DNA from: Plantago major
Taxonomy: Eukaryota > Streptophyta > Magnoliopsida > Lamiales > Plantaginaceae
DNA length: 64,000 bases
NCBI GenBank assembly: GCA_026545765.1
Contig: CM048839.1
Location: 87,806,414-87,870,413, forward strand
Direction: 5' to 3'
This document shows, piece by piece, positions 51,199-61,505 of this stretch (positions are counted from its first letter, which is position 1; the number at the start of each line of letters is the position of its first letter). A model generated the notes under the pieces. The model worked only from the letters and a program-made list of their open reading frames with translations, searched no databases and was not told the origin of the DNA. The translations under genes were made by a program, and so were the position numbers.

Positions 51199-51301
51199 AC
51201 CTGCACACTTAACACACAAGTTATATAGTCCTCAGAAAGGGACAAAGTTCCTTCACCTATCTGGGGATCTAGGTTCAGTGCAGAAGGCTTGTGAACCTCC
51301 C

Positions 51302-51313
51302 ACTCTGATACCA
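51302..51313 (-). promoter_or_regulatory. Primer-binding site of Sirevirus 1
   Basis: In sense TGGTATCAGAGT, two bases after the 5' LTR; initiator tRNA-Met type. Confidence 0.9.
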
Positions 51314-51315
51314 CT

Positions 51316-52736
51316 TGTTGGTCCAGATAACGGCAAAGTAAAAGACTAGAGGGGGGAGGGGTGGTGAATAGTCTTTTAAAACTTTTGTCGATAAACACGG
51401 TTCTCGAAACAGGGGTTTCGATACTTAAATCGAGGCCGAAGACTTTAGGATAGGTAAGTGCAGAAACAATAAGTATGTGTCTGTGTTTTGCTGAAATGTA
51501 AATACAGAAAGGTAAATGACACAGCAAGTATAGTGGTATCTGGAGGTGGCGTAATCCTCCAACTAATCCACTTCGGTCTTTCTGAGACCTAGAATTCACT
51601 AGAACAGATAATTGAGTTCACCTTACAATAATGCTATTCTAAGATTCTTAAACAAATAGTTCTCAACCAATTGTTCCCCCTGAGTTATTCCCCGGCTCCT
51701 AGAGCTAAGTACTTCCTCTACTCAGATAACCTTGGAGTTATTCCTTGATTTCCCAAATCAAGTACTTCCTCTACTCCACCCCTTGTTGGTGTTGGTTATA
51801 AGGTTTGTCAGAGAGGCTTCTTGTATAACTTTTCAGTTATGTTCTTAGAGAGCCTAATAGAACAAGAATACTTAATACACTTGTTCAATGGATGGCAGTC
51901 TGCTCTTTACTGACCCAAGTAATTGATGTCCGTTCTGGAGAATGAGCTTCAGAAAGGGTATCTGATAGTTCAACTCTTTCACGAATAACAATCTCTTGTC
52001 AAGGTTCAGGACAACTTAGAACTACTAGTGATTTTTCGAGCAACAGAATGCTTTCAGAAAGGGTAGTAGAGTGCTTGAGAGAATACTTTGCTTGATGGTA
52101 AGTTTGCAAGATAGAGCGTTCTAAGGTGTATTTTTCAAGCATCTAAGTGTGTGATATATATAGATAAATTTGAGAGGCGTTTGAATTATATCCGTTGTGC
52201 TCTCCATCAAATTATATCCATTTATATCTTGAACTATGTACTCAGAAGTCACTATCTCATTTTTCTGAGAGGACTGCTTTTTGCAGCATTTCTGCCGATG
52301 CATTTAATGCATAGTACTGTTCATTGTCCTTTAGTCTCAACGGATACATGAGCCTTTCTGATGGCTTGCATGCTCCATACTCATGATGTCATATGTCCGG
52401 AATCATATTTCAAAAGTAAGTTAATATACTTAAGAAAGGATTAAGGACATAGTCTTTCTGAGTTAGACTAAACCTTTGTGTCTTCATAAACCTTGTGCAA
52501 TCTTTAGTCTTTTAATCTTCAGAAAAGCTCCATTGCTAGGATTGATCTTCATGGTCTTCTAGAAATAAAAATTACACTCAGAGACCTATAATCCTAATAC
52601 AAGATTTACTAGACTAATCATACTCAGTGATTTCCTCTTTTACAATGTTCAAGTGAACCAAGAGTACTTTATCACCTTTCTGGCTAAGATAAGAACATGT
52701 GATGAGTGATCAAAATACTAACAAATATTCCTAACA
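51316..52736 (-). repeat. 5' LTR of Sirevirus 1
   Basis: 1421 bp. It matches 37417-38809 closely except at 51350-51450 (next to a G-rich tract) and 52230-52290. It holds ATGCATTTAATGCAT at 52298-52312 and a TATATATAGATA region near 52152-52166, the likely promoter of this copy. Confidence 0.95.
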
Positions 52737-52741
52737 AGGAC

Positions 52742-52950
52742 CTGGCCAAGGCTGAGGTTGCTCGGGTGGTGGAGACGTCCAAGGTGAATAGCCTGTCCGA
52801 GAGGCTGAAGAATACCCTTGCGGCGAAGAAGGAATCCGAAGCGGAGGCTGCAAAGCTGAAGAGTGCCATCTTGTCCCTAGAGAAGGACCTCAAAGCGCAT
52901 CAAGATGGTGTGGACGAGTACGTCAACGTCTCTCGGACCTTCAAGGATAT
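52742..52950 (+). pseudogene. Tat antisense homologue, fourth exon, right piece
   Basis: The reading frame of 37354-37416 resumes exactly after the target duplication with LAKAEVARVVETSKVNSLSE, then a coiled coil (LKNTLAAKKESEAEAAKL; AILSLEKDLKAHQDG). It is analogous to the coiled coil after EEDLHKV in the first Tat copy. It is cut at 52950 by the LTR of Sirevirus 2. Confidence 0.75.
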
Positions 52951-54659
52951 TGTTGGGAAATTTCTTGGGAAATTTGTTAGGAAATTTGTTAGATATTTTG
53001 TTAGAAATATCTGTTTAGATTTTGATCAGCAACATGATGACTTATCTTAGTCTCAGAAAGGTGATTAGTACTCTTGGTTCACTTGAACATTGTAAAAGAG
53101 GAAACCCACTAAGTATGATAGTCTAGCTAATCTTGTATAGGATGTTAGGTCTCAAAATGTAATTTTTATTTTATGAAGAGAAGACCAAGAAGAAGACATC
53201 CAAGCAAAACAAGCTCAACGACATTGAAGACTTGAAGAAACTGCACAAGATTACTGAAACTGTTTTTCAGATACCTTAGCCAGATATCTTGAAGACACGA
53301 ATAGCTTTAAACAAACTGTGTCACAAGAGATATCTGAGAAATAAGAGGCCTATCTGAAAACAAGGAAAGTGTCCACAGATATCTATTCTCAGATACCTTG
53401 AGCATTAACCACATTTCTGAAAAAGAAATATATATATTGCAAACAAAGTTGTTTCAATAAATAGTGGTATCTGAAGATTGAAGATAAGGACGTGCAAAGA
53501 ATCAGATAACACTAGTCTCTGATACAAAGCATAGTTCCGTTGGCACTACAGGACAAAAAGTATAGTACAATGCATTTAATGCACGGACAGAGATGTCTGA
53601 ATAAAAGCAACGGCAGCTTCTGAAGAAGAAGACAAAACATGCTACAGTACTATACACAGATATCAATAGTTTGAATTTGAGCCTAACGGATACTATTCAA
53701 ACGGCACTCAAATTCATCTATAAATATCAACACTTAGACTGCTTGAAGAGACACACGACATATCTTGAAAACGCTGAACATCTTACTCTCTCAAAGCAAC
53801 TTACTTATCCTCAAAGCTTTCTGTTGCGACCAAAGCTTTTGATCTTGAGTAACACTGAAGTTCTAAGTGTCCTGATCCTAAACAAGCACAGCTATCTGTG
53901 AAAGAGTTGAAACGAAAGATTAAGTATCTGAGATTCATTCTCTTGAACATTTATATAAGACTTGGGTCAGTAAAAAGAACAAGATACCATACATTGAAAA
54001 GTGTATTAAGTATACTTGATTCACAGAGCTATCTGAATAACTGAACAAGTTATTAAGGAAGCTCATCTGACAACTCAAACCAAAACCAACACCATAACTG
54101 GCGTGGAGTACAGGAAGTACTTAGTTTGAAAAATGAGGGAATAACTCCAAGGTTACCAGAGTATAGGAAGTACTTGATTTGAGAAACTAAGGAATAACTC
54201 CAAGGTTATTGAGTATAGGAAGTACTTAGCTTAGGAAGCTAGGAAATAACTCAAAAGGTTTAGATGCGTGAAGTACTTGGTCATGAAAGCGGGAACAACT
54301 CGAGGGAACATTTGGTTGGGAACAATTGTTTATGAATCTTAGAATAGGATTATTGTAAGGTGGACTCAATTATCTGTTCTAGTGAATTCTAGGTCTCTCG
54401 TAGACCTAAGTGATTTAGTGAGAGGATTACACACCACCAGATACTACTATACTTGTTGTTTGTTTACCTTTTTTTTTTATTTTTCACAAACACACACACA
54501 CACACTAATTGTTTTTTTTTTTTCTTTATTATTCTTCTCTCTCTTCCTATTCTAAATTTATATATTATATATATGATATTGTTTTTTTTTTAAAATTTTA
54601 AAAAAAAATTTTTTTTTTCCCCCCCCCCCTTTTTTTTTTTTTTTTTTGCCTCGTCAACA
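52951..54659 (+). repeat. 5' LTR of Sirevirus 2
   Basis: About 1.7 kb. The start carries short near-tandem TTAGGAAATTTG units. It has TGCATTTAATGCA at 53571-53583 and CTATAAATATC near 53719, the likely LTR promoter. The end is given by GTCAACA at 54653-54659, but the last 190 bp are low-complexity and unreliable. The tract GGGTATCGCAGG after it looks like a corrupted primer-binding site. Confidence 0.75.
54468..54650. repeat. Low-complexity homopolymer stretch
   Basis: Consecutive runs of T, CA repeats, A, T, C (10 at 54619-54628) and T. In the Sirevirus 1 LTR the same place holds ordinary sequence with a C6 tract, so this stretch probably reflects bad consensus. Confidence 0.75.
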
Positions 54660-54771
54660 AGGGTATCGCAGGTGTAAGGAGGTTCAGCCTTCCTCCTAGA
54701 TCAACCTAGATCCTAACAGAAGAAAACTTTGTGACTTTTTCCATTTTGTTTATTTAATTTGTGTAAAGTGG

Positions 54772-55831
54772 ATGTCTCTGAGTGATGCACCCATTCTCAA
54801 ACGGAGAATTACGAGAAATGGAAAAATAACATGATGCTCCACCTTGAAGCCATAAGTGACGAAATGATCAAGTGATAAAGAATGGCCCAATAGTCATTCA
54901 ACAACTCAAACAAGTCATGGAGGTTTCTAATGGTAGAGACAGATCAAAGCGAAGGATCTTCACAAACCGATCGTCAACAAGTGGGAGATCTACAAGTCAA
55001 GTCATTTCTACGAACCAAAGAGAACTCTGGACATCGGAAGATGCCAAGAGAAATCGTCTGGATGGTCAAGCTCGTAATATCATCATCAGATCGACACCTG
55101 AGCACATACAATTAAAAACTGGGTGCTAAAAAAAAAAAAAGTTGCAATTTTTGATTGAAGAAATGCGTAAGGGCTGAAAACCAAAGAAAACAAGTTCAAG
55201 TTCTCAAGTTGAAATTTCAAAATTTTAAACAAGGACCCACCAAACTCTGGAAGAACTTGATTTCAGATTTACCACTCTCATGAGTGACATGGCGACTCTT
55301 GGGAAAGCACAGCACGATACTCCGGTCGGGAAAAGATTAAGACTATTGTCAAGTCTTAACCACAATGGGAGCATACCAAATTCTTTTATTTTAACCAAGG
55401 AATGCCAAATATCAAATATCGGTGGAAGGACTTTTCTCTCATCTTATCTTGTTGATTATGAGACAACTCAAAGGGAACAAACAACTGAAAAGTTGCAAAA
55501 CGTTGCTCTAGTCACTCAAGGAACTTCTGAAAAGAAGAAAAGCAAGGAAGAAACTGAGGATGATCTTGCTGCAAAGCAAATAAGCAAATATATCAGTCGA
55601 GAAATTGAAAGAAGGAAAGCCAAAGAGAAGCTGAAAAAGCATCTTGGCTCAAACTATCACCAGTACAAAAATATGCAAAGCTCGCTGAACAAGCCAGCTT
55701 AGAAGGCATCATGTACTGAGGAAGCAGAAATTGGAAACGATATCTGTTTCTATTGTTAGAAACCTGGCCACTTAAAGAAGGATTGTCCTGCCCTCAACAA
55801 ACTAAGGACAGGTGACAAGAAAGATAGGAGA
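54772..55831 (+). pseudogene. Sirevirus 2 Gag, N-terminal half with zinc knuckle
   Basis: ATG at 54772 (MSLSDAPIL). A frameshift near 54800 precedes ENYEKWKNNMMLHLEAISDE, and several more frame changes and stops occur (near 54872, 55130-55280 and 55702). Recognisable blocks are FRFTTLMSDMATLGKA-like sequence at 55260-55310, YETTQREQTTEKLQNVAL at 55460-55510 and the knuckle CFYC-KPGHLKKDC at 55745-55790, where a TAG replaces one residue. This copy retains the 49 bp that Sirevirus 1 lost after its start. Confidence 0.8.
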
Positions 55832-55855
55832 ATCTTCAGAAGAAGCCAGAAAGCT

Positions 55856-57046
55856 TTGTTAACTGAAGAAAGAAAGAAAATCCAAATTCAACTGGATGCT
55901 CTAGACGTTGAGATGATTCAAGATGACAATTCAGATGACTCAACCTTACCATCACCAGAATTATGTGGAGTTACTCATGATATAATTGACTTCGGCCTCA
56001 AGAAGAATGAAATGTGTGGAGTTGCTGAAATTGACGGTCCAGACATCTCCAACATAGAAATCTGTCTTATGGCTGATGAGGTAACACATACTTCTTGTTA
56101 TACTTATGAAAGTGATGAAGAGGAAATAAAAAATCTAGAAAATCTCAGAAAAGAACTTGACATCTATGAAAGAGAATTTCTAATGATCCGAGCTAGAGCC
56201 GAAAACCTTGAAGAAGAAAAGAATTCTCTTGCAAAGGAAAATTCTCAATTAGTTAAAGTATCTGAAAGAAAGGATGCCGAAAATACATCTCTCAAAGCTC
56301 AGATATCTGAGACTGAAAAGTCACATAAAGAAGCAATGGCTGAATTACAAAAGAAATATGAAGATCTTCTTTCTGAGAACAAGGAACTCAAGAAGAAAGA
56401 ATTATCTTTTCAATCTTATGCCAAAGCTAGTGACACTCTTACTGAAGTACAATCTTACTTAAGAGATCCTTCAGAAAAGAAAGGACTTGGGCTGAATACA
56501 CAGACAGATAGTTCTATCACTCTGAATAAGAGTAAGGAGAGAAGAACATTTGTAAGTACTCAGCAAAACGGTTCCCATGCAATCTATGGTATCGGTGAGA
56601 AGACAAAGATTGTTGACAAAGGAAAGGCAGTTGCGACTAAACCTTTGTGGGAAAAACAAGTCAAAAACAAAACTGTTGGGCACGTCTCTGAAAAGAAACA
56701 CAACACTGAAAAGTGTAAACATCCACAGTGCTATGTCTCTCAAAAAGGTAGAATTGCAGGAGCTGGCAAATTCTCCATTGTCACTTTTTCTGGAAAGAAA
56801 TTGGACCAACCAGAGACTAGCAAAGCTGCTGAGAAAAGATCTCAGATAGCTTCAAGTGCTCGAAACGGTATTGGCTACAAAGGCATCGGAAAACAACTTG
56901 CTCATGTGTACAAGCAGGAGCAAGAACGATGGCTGAAAGCTAGAATTGCTCAAAGCAATTATCAGAAGTGGAAGTTAAATCAAGCCACTGAAAATCTGAA
57001 TGCCAGGGCTAGAAGAAATCTGGCAAGGAAAGCTAAGTTTCTTTGA
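55856..57046 (+). CDS. Sirevirus 2 Gag coiled coil and Gag-Pol linker
   Basis: A 396-codon uninterrupted segment. It begins LTEERKKIQIQLDALDVEM and continues through ELCGVTHDIIDFGLKKNEMC and a long coiled coil (EKNSLAKENSQLVKVSERKD). KKELSFQSYAKASDTLTEVQ follows, then KCKHPQCYVSQKGRIAGAGK and a basic end. It covers in one frame what is split into several pieces in Sirevirus 1 (50115 down to 49010), so it supports the ancestral continuity. The gag-type coiled coil may drive particle assembly. It ends at a TGA at 57044-57046; protease motifs lie downstream. Confidence 0.75.
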   Translation: MLTEERKKIQIQLDALDVEMIQDDNSDDSTLPSPELCGVTHDIIDFGLKKNEMCGVAEIDGPDISNIEICLMADEVTHTSCYTYESDEEEIKNLENLRKELDIYEREFLMIRARAENLEEEKNSLAKENSQLVKVSERKDAENTSLKAQISETEKSHKEAMAELQKKYEDLLSENKELKKKELSFQSYAKASDTLTEVQSYLRDPSEKKGLGLNTQTDSSITLNKSKERRTFVSTQQNGSHAIYGIGEKTKIVDKGKAVATKPLWEKQVKNKTVGHVSEKKHNTEKCKHPQCYVSQKGRIAGAGKFSIVTFSGKKLDQPETSKAAEKRSQIASSARNGIGYKGIGKQLAHVYKQEQERWLKARIAQSNYQKWKLNQATENLNARARRNLARKAKFL

Positions 57047-57715
57047 AAAGCAAACTCGAAAACAACAGTGTCTGAAAGCATCATATGGAGCACCTAGGAA
57101 CACACCAAGGAAGAAAATAATTCTTACTAATGATAACATTCATTCAAATAGAATTCCTCCTTACGTTCATGTCAGACAAAAGAGTATTTCAAAGAAATTC
57201 ATTCAAAAATGGATTCCTACTGGAAGATCTTTTAATTCTGACGGTTCCATCAAAGATATGAGAACCTAATCTCCTGTTTCCTGTTGTGTGTAGGATGCTT
57301 CCTGGACTAAAGCACAATGGCTATTTGATAGTGGATGCGGAAAGCACATGACAGGAGACAAAGCAAATCTGATCGATTACAAAGCTTGCAACACAGGACC
57401 GGATATCGATTTCTTTGGAGGAGAATTAAATCCTCTCTAGGATTTGTAACGTCAAATTGGGGACTTTAACAATCACGGCGTATTACATGTTAAGGATTTG
57501 AAATATAATCTATTTAGCATGAGCGGTTTTGCACAAGGGTTTTACTATAAAATTCAAAGCTAAATCATAACCGATTGACAATGAGTCAAAAAGGCATGTC
57601 TTTGTTGGTCGGCGGAAGCGGTCTTTATGTTGCCGATTGGGCATCACCACAACTAAAGAATGTCTCATGGTGAGTCAATCTGGTCACGGAAGAGCCTTGG
57701 TTATGGCACAAAAGA
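57047..57715 (+). pseudogene. Sirevirus 2 protease region
   Basis: The active site WLFDSGCGKHMTGDKAN is readable around 57320-57370, preceded by a basic linker (57047-57269). Beyond 57400 the homology to Sirevirus 1 continues with many small indels (for example near 57420-57520 and 57590-57660), so no long frame is open. Confidence 0.75.
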
Positions 57716-58240
57716 ATGAGTCACTTGAACTTCAAAACTCTGAATAGACTTGCCAAGAAAGAGTTAGTGGTTGGCCTTCCTAGAACATCTTTCAGAAAGG
57801 ATAGTATCTGTTCTGCCTGTCAGATGGGGAAACAATCTAAGATCTCTTTCAAGTCAAAAATCAGACACTCTAGTGTTAGACCACTGCAACTATTACACAT
57901 GGATCTTTTTGAATCATCTGTAACTAGCTATGCAGGAAAGAAATATGGTCTGGTTGTTGTAGATGACTTCTCAAGATTCACTTGGGTTGTCTTTCTGAAA
58001 CACAAATCGATTCGTGGTGGAGATACCAAACTTCTTTGAAAAGCTTGAAGTCATGAAAAATGACAAGGTATCTGCAATCAGAACAGACCATGGTACTGAG
58101 TTTGTCAACCAGTACATAAAGGAGTTTTGTACCTGCAAAGGTATACAACACCAACTTTCCTCTGTAAGAACACCTCAACAAAATGGTGTTGCAGAAAAGC
58201 AGAACCCTTAAAGAAGGCAAGGACAATGCTAGGCGACCTT
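57716..58240 (+). pseudogene. Sirevirus 2 integrase, zinc finger and catalytic core
   Basis: 57716-58039 has MSHLNFKTLNRLAKKELVVG, ICSACQMGKQSKISFKSK, LLHMDLFESSVTSYAGKKYG and VVVDDFSRFTWVVFLKHKS. A frameshift near 58015 leads to 58014-58211 with [19 protein letters not shown] and RTPQQNGVAEKQNP. Both later catalytic acids (Asp in RTDHG, Glu in VAEKQ) are present, unlike Sirevirus 1, where the Glu is Lys. A stop follows at about 58209. The zinc finger and DDE core are therefore complete in motif but split by frame. Confidence 0.85.
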
Positions 58241-58901
58241 TGAATTAAGTGAAATTTATTGGGTTGAAGCTGTAAACACAGCTTGCTACACTCAGAACAG
58301 ATGTTTGATAAACAAACACCATGACAAGACCCCCTATGAAATCTTGGTTGGTAGACCCCCTAATATCAAACATCTGAGAGTATTTGGTTGTAAATGTTTT
58401 GTTCTAAACAATGGGAAAGATTATCTGAGAACATTTCAACCAAAGGCAGATGAAGGTGTATTTCTTGGTTATTCCACAAATAGCAAAGCCTACGAGTTTA
58501 CAACAAAGAACAAAGAAAATTGAAGAATCAATTCATGTTGTATTCTATGAAGGAAATAAGAAAACACCTAATGATGAACTCTCGGAAAGGTTCAAGAACT
58601 ATTCTTGAGGGATTCTTCAAAGAAGAATCCTCGAAAGGAGAAACATCATTATGGAAAGTGAGGATGACTCGAAAAAAGCTTGAAATGCCTAGTAACAACA
58701 AGATGACTCACGACATGATGAGGAATTTTTCCTATTTTTTTCGAAATGGGAGAGAAGAGAACCTTTTCATCACATCAGAAAGAAGTAAAAGCTCTAGTAA
58801 CAACAAGATGACCTCATGCATACGATGAGGAATTTCCTGAAGTTTTCCGTGAAAAATGAAAGTTAGAACCCCCATCATGAATCATGAAGAGGTAAGATCA
58901 A
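58241..58901 (+). pseudogene. Sirevirus 2 integrase tail and acidic linker
   Basis: 58305-58523 has [20 protein letters not shown] and FLGYSTNSKAYEF, as in copia integrase C-termini. Downstream the frame breaks repeatedly; low-level homology to the acidic linker of Sirevirus 1 continues to 58901. Confidence 0.75.
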
Positions 58902-60670
58902 ATGCAAGTTCCAGATATCTCTAACATTGAAAAAGTGTCAGATATCCATGACATTTCCCATATGTCAGATATCTCAGATACTGAAAAAGTATCAAATCAT
59001 AATCTTAGTGATTCACATTCAAATCACTTGGATATTGATCCTACTAGCACTAAACCTATGATGAGATGGATCAAAGATCATCCTGCAAAGGATGTAATTG
59101 GACCAATTAATCAAGGTGTTAGGACTAGGAGAGCAATAGCTGAAAATGCTAATTCTCTCTTTGGATGTTTTATCTCAAATATTGAACCTAAAAATATAGA
59201 AGAAGCATTAGGAGACCAAAACTGGATCTCTGCAATGCAAGAAGAGTTGGATCAATTTGAGAGAAACAAAGTCTGGAAACTAGTTCCTTTTGTAGAAGGA
59301 ATATCTGTGATTGGAACTAAATGAGTTTTGAGAAACAAGATGAATGAATCTGGTGAAATAACCAGAAACAAAGCAAGATTGGTTGCCAAGGGATTTACCC
59401 AGACTGAAGGCTTAGATTTTGATGAGTCATATGCACCAGTTGCCAGATTGGATGCAATAAGACTCTTTCTAGCGTTTGCAGCTCATAAAGATTTTAAAGT
59501 TTATCAGATGGATGTCAAAAGTGCATTCTTGAACGGTGAACTTGCAGAAGAAGTTTATGTTGAGCAACCACCTGGTTTTGAAGTTTCCTCAGAAAGTAGA
59601 ATGGTCTATTAACTACAGAAAGCTCTGTATGGACTGAAACAGGCTCCAAGAGCGTGGTATGACACTTTGGCCAAGTACCTTCTGGATAGTGGTTTCAAGA
59701 AAGGTGAAGTTGATAAAACTTTATTTACCTTAAATCATGACGGGAAACTACTCTTAGTTCAAGTATATGTTGATGACATCATATTTGGATCTAAGGACAA
59801 GCAACTTTGTAATGACTTTGCAAATCTCATGAAAAGCAAGTTTGAGATGAGCATGATGGGAGAAATGAATTATTTTCTAGGATTGCAAGTCAAGCAACTC
59901 AATGATGGAATATTCATTAGTCAAACAAAGTATGCAAAAGATATGCTCACAAAATTTAATCTCAAGCCTTCTGAAAAGAATGCTAAGATACCTATGAGCA
60001 TTGGAACCAAAATGACCTATACTGAATCAGATAAGAGTGTTGAAGAACATAAGTATAGGAAATTGATAGGTTCACTACTTTACCTCACTGCAAGTAGACC
60101 TGATATTCAATACGCCGTTGGAGTATGTGCTAGATTTCAGACAAATCCAATGCAAACACACTACAACATTGCTATGAAAATATTAAGGTATGTAAAGGGT
60201 ACAGTAGATGTAGGATTGTGGTATCCTAAGGAAAGCGAATTGAGTTTAGCTGGGTACTCAGACGCTGATTATGCTGGATCACTGCTTGATAGGAAAAGCA
60301 CCTCAGAACTTGGGTTTACGGGTACTAGACTTATCTCATGGTTTAGCAAGAAGCAAAACTCAATTGCAACTTATACCACAGAGGCTGAATATATTGCTGC
60401 TGGTTGTTGTACAACATAAATTCTATGGATACAACAACAACTTAAAGACTATGGACTCGATGAGAAGAAAACTCCCATTTTCTGTGACAACACAAGTGCT
60501 ATTGCGATTACACAGAATCCTAAATTTCATGCCAGAACAAAGCACATTGATGTTAGACATCACTTCATCAGAGACCATGTTGAAAAGGGCAATATAGAGA
60601 TACTCAAGATTGGCACTGAAGACCAACTTGCAGATATCTTCACTAAGCCACTACAAGAAAGTAGATTCTT
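58902..60670 (+). pseudogene. Sirevirus 2 RT and RNase H
   Basis: Same frame throughout except near 60300, with three stops: TGA at 59322-59324 (a Trp position), TAA at 59610-59612 and TAA at 60417-60419. Blocks: [60 protein letters not shown] and [15 protein letters not shown] (catalytic DD at about 59773-59778). RNase H follows with [32 protein letters not shown] and [11 protein letters not shown] small disruption around 60302-60318 falls in the STSG..QFLG block of RNase H. It is closely related to Sirevirus 1 Pol. Confidence 0.9.
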
Positions 60671-61195
60671 AGCCTTAAGACATAGTCTTGGACTAATGGA
60701 ACTACCAATGAACCGAAGAGTTCAGTATCCGAACGGGCATCCAGAGAAGAGGTATCTGGAACGGGTATCCAGAGAAGAGAAAAGAGAAATCTGGAACGGG
60801 TATCCAGAAGTCAAAAAGGCTAAAAAGCAAAAAGATAGCTTAAGATCTCTGAGACGGGAACTCAGATATCTGAATCATTCTATAAACAGGGAAAACAAAA
60901 GAGAATAGTACAACTATCTGCAGTCAACTACTCTCTTGAAATTCGCATTATTTTATCTTGATGAAAAACTTGGAAAAATCCTAAGTATAAGACAGATTCA
61001 GATGCAAACAGTGTTCTTGGTCATACAGAATTGTGATTCAGATAGCAAGTCGCCAAAATTCATTAAATGGGCACAATTACACTTGTTGATTCTGATCATT
61101 GCTGAAGAAGCAATGGTGACCCTTGATGAAATTAAGCGATTGATGCATGCGGAAATTAATTCAGAGTAAATAGTGGACTGTTGAAATTCAGACAT
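60671..61195 (+). other. Spacer between pol and 3' gene (Sirevirus 2)
   Basis: 60715-60815 holds three near-copies of a unit with GAACGGGTATCCAGA. The rest has no coding support. Confidence 0.5.
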
Positions 61196-61318
61196 GGCCC
61201 ACTAAGCATTTAATGCCGAACTAGCTTTTGATCACGCCTACTCGCAAAACACAGATACTTACACACAAAATCAATTTGTATGTATTTGTCTGTTCGGATT
61301 CAACTGCTATATATATAG
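61196..61318 (+). promoter_or_regulatory. Candidate internal promoter of Sirevirus 2 3' gene
   Basis: GGCCCACTAAGCATTTAATG at 61196-61215 and TATATATATA at 61309-61318, followed by AGGATTTTGGCA as in Sirevirus 1 (AGGATTTGGGCA in sense). The distance from TATA to ATG (61506) is about 190 bp. Confidence 0.55.
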
Positions 61319-61505
61319 GATTTTGGCATAGGAAATCACTTTTGCCTAATCCGAAAACTCATCTTGCACAAAAATAGCAAATCCTTCTCTTGATTCTCTG
61401 CAAAAATTCTACAATCTCTGCAAATCAAGATTAAGTTTTTCTGCAAAGAATTACTGAATCAAATCTCTTTCAAACACCAATTTCAAATCCCTACTATATA
61501 AAGAG

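Larger units (their letters stand above)
37417..52736 (-). mobile_element. Complete Sirevirus-like Ty1/copia retrotransposon with 3' gene
   Basis: LTRs at 37417-38809 and 51316-52736 begin TGTTGGTCCAG and end TTCCTAACA on the + strand, with a perfect TSD AGGAC (37412-37416, 52737-52741). In sense (- strand): 5' LTR, tRNA-Met primer site, gag with zinc knuckle, protease, integrase, RT, RNase H, then a 5.3-kb extra gene, a purine tract and the 3' LTR. Integrase before RT marks copia. The long Gag, iMet site, LTR size and 3' extra gene fit Sireviruses. Gag start, integrase and the 3' gene are damaged. It is inserted in an exon of the second Tat element's antisense gene. Confidence 0.95.
32847..52950 (-). 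mobile_element. Second Tat-lineage element, 3' part only, split by copia insertion
   Basis: The left end is an LTR (32847-33703) followed by the same 42-bp block as in the first Tat element. Then come a 102-bp tandem repeat, a TATA-bearing promoter and a + strand gene homologous to the antisense gene at 8867-11842. The element is interrupted at 37416 by a copia element with TSD AGGAC, resumes at 52742 in the same exon, and is lost at 52950 where another copia LTR starts. Its gag-pol and 5' LTR would lie to the right and are not in the window. Homology to the first Tat element is clear but their LTRs differ widely. Confidence 0.85.
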
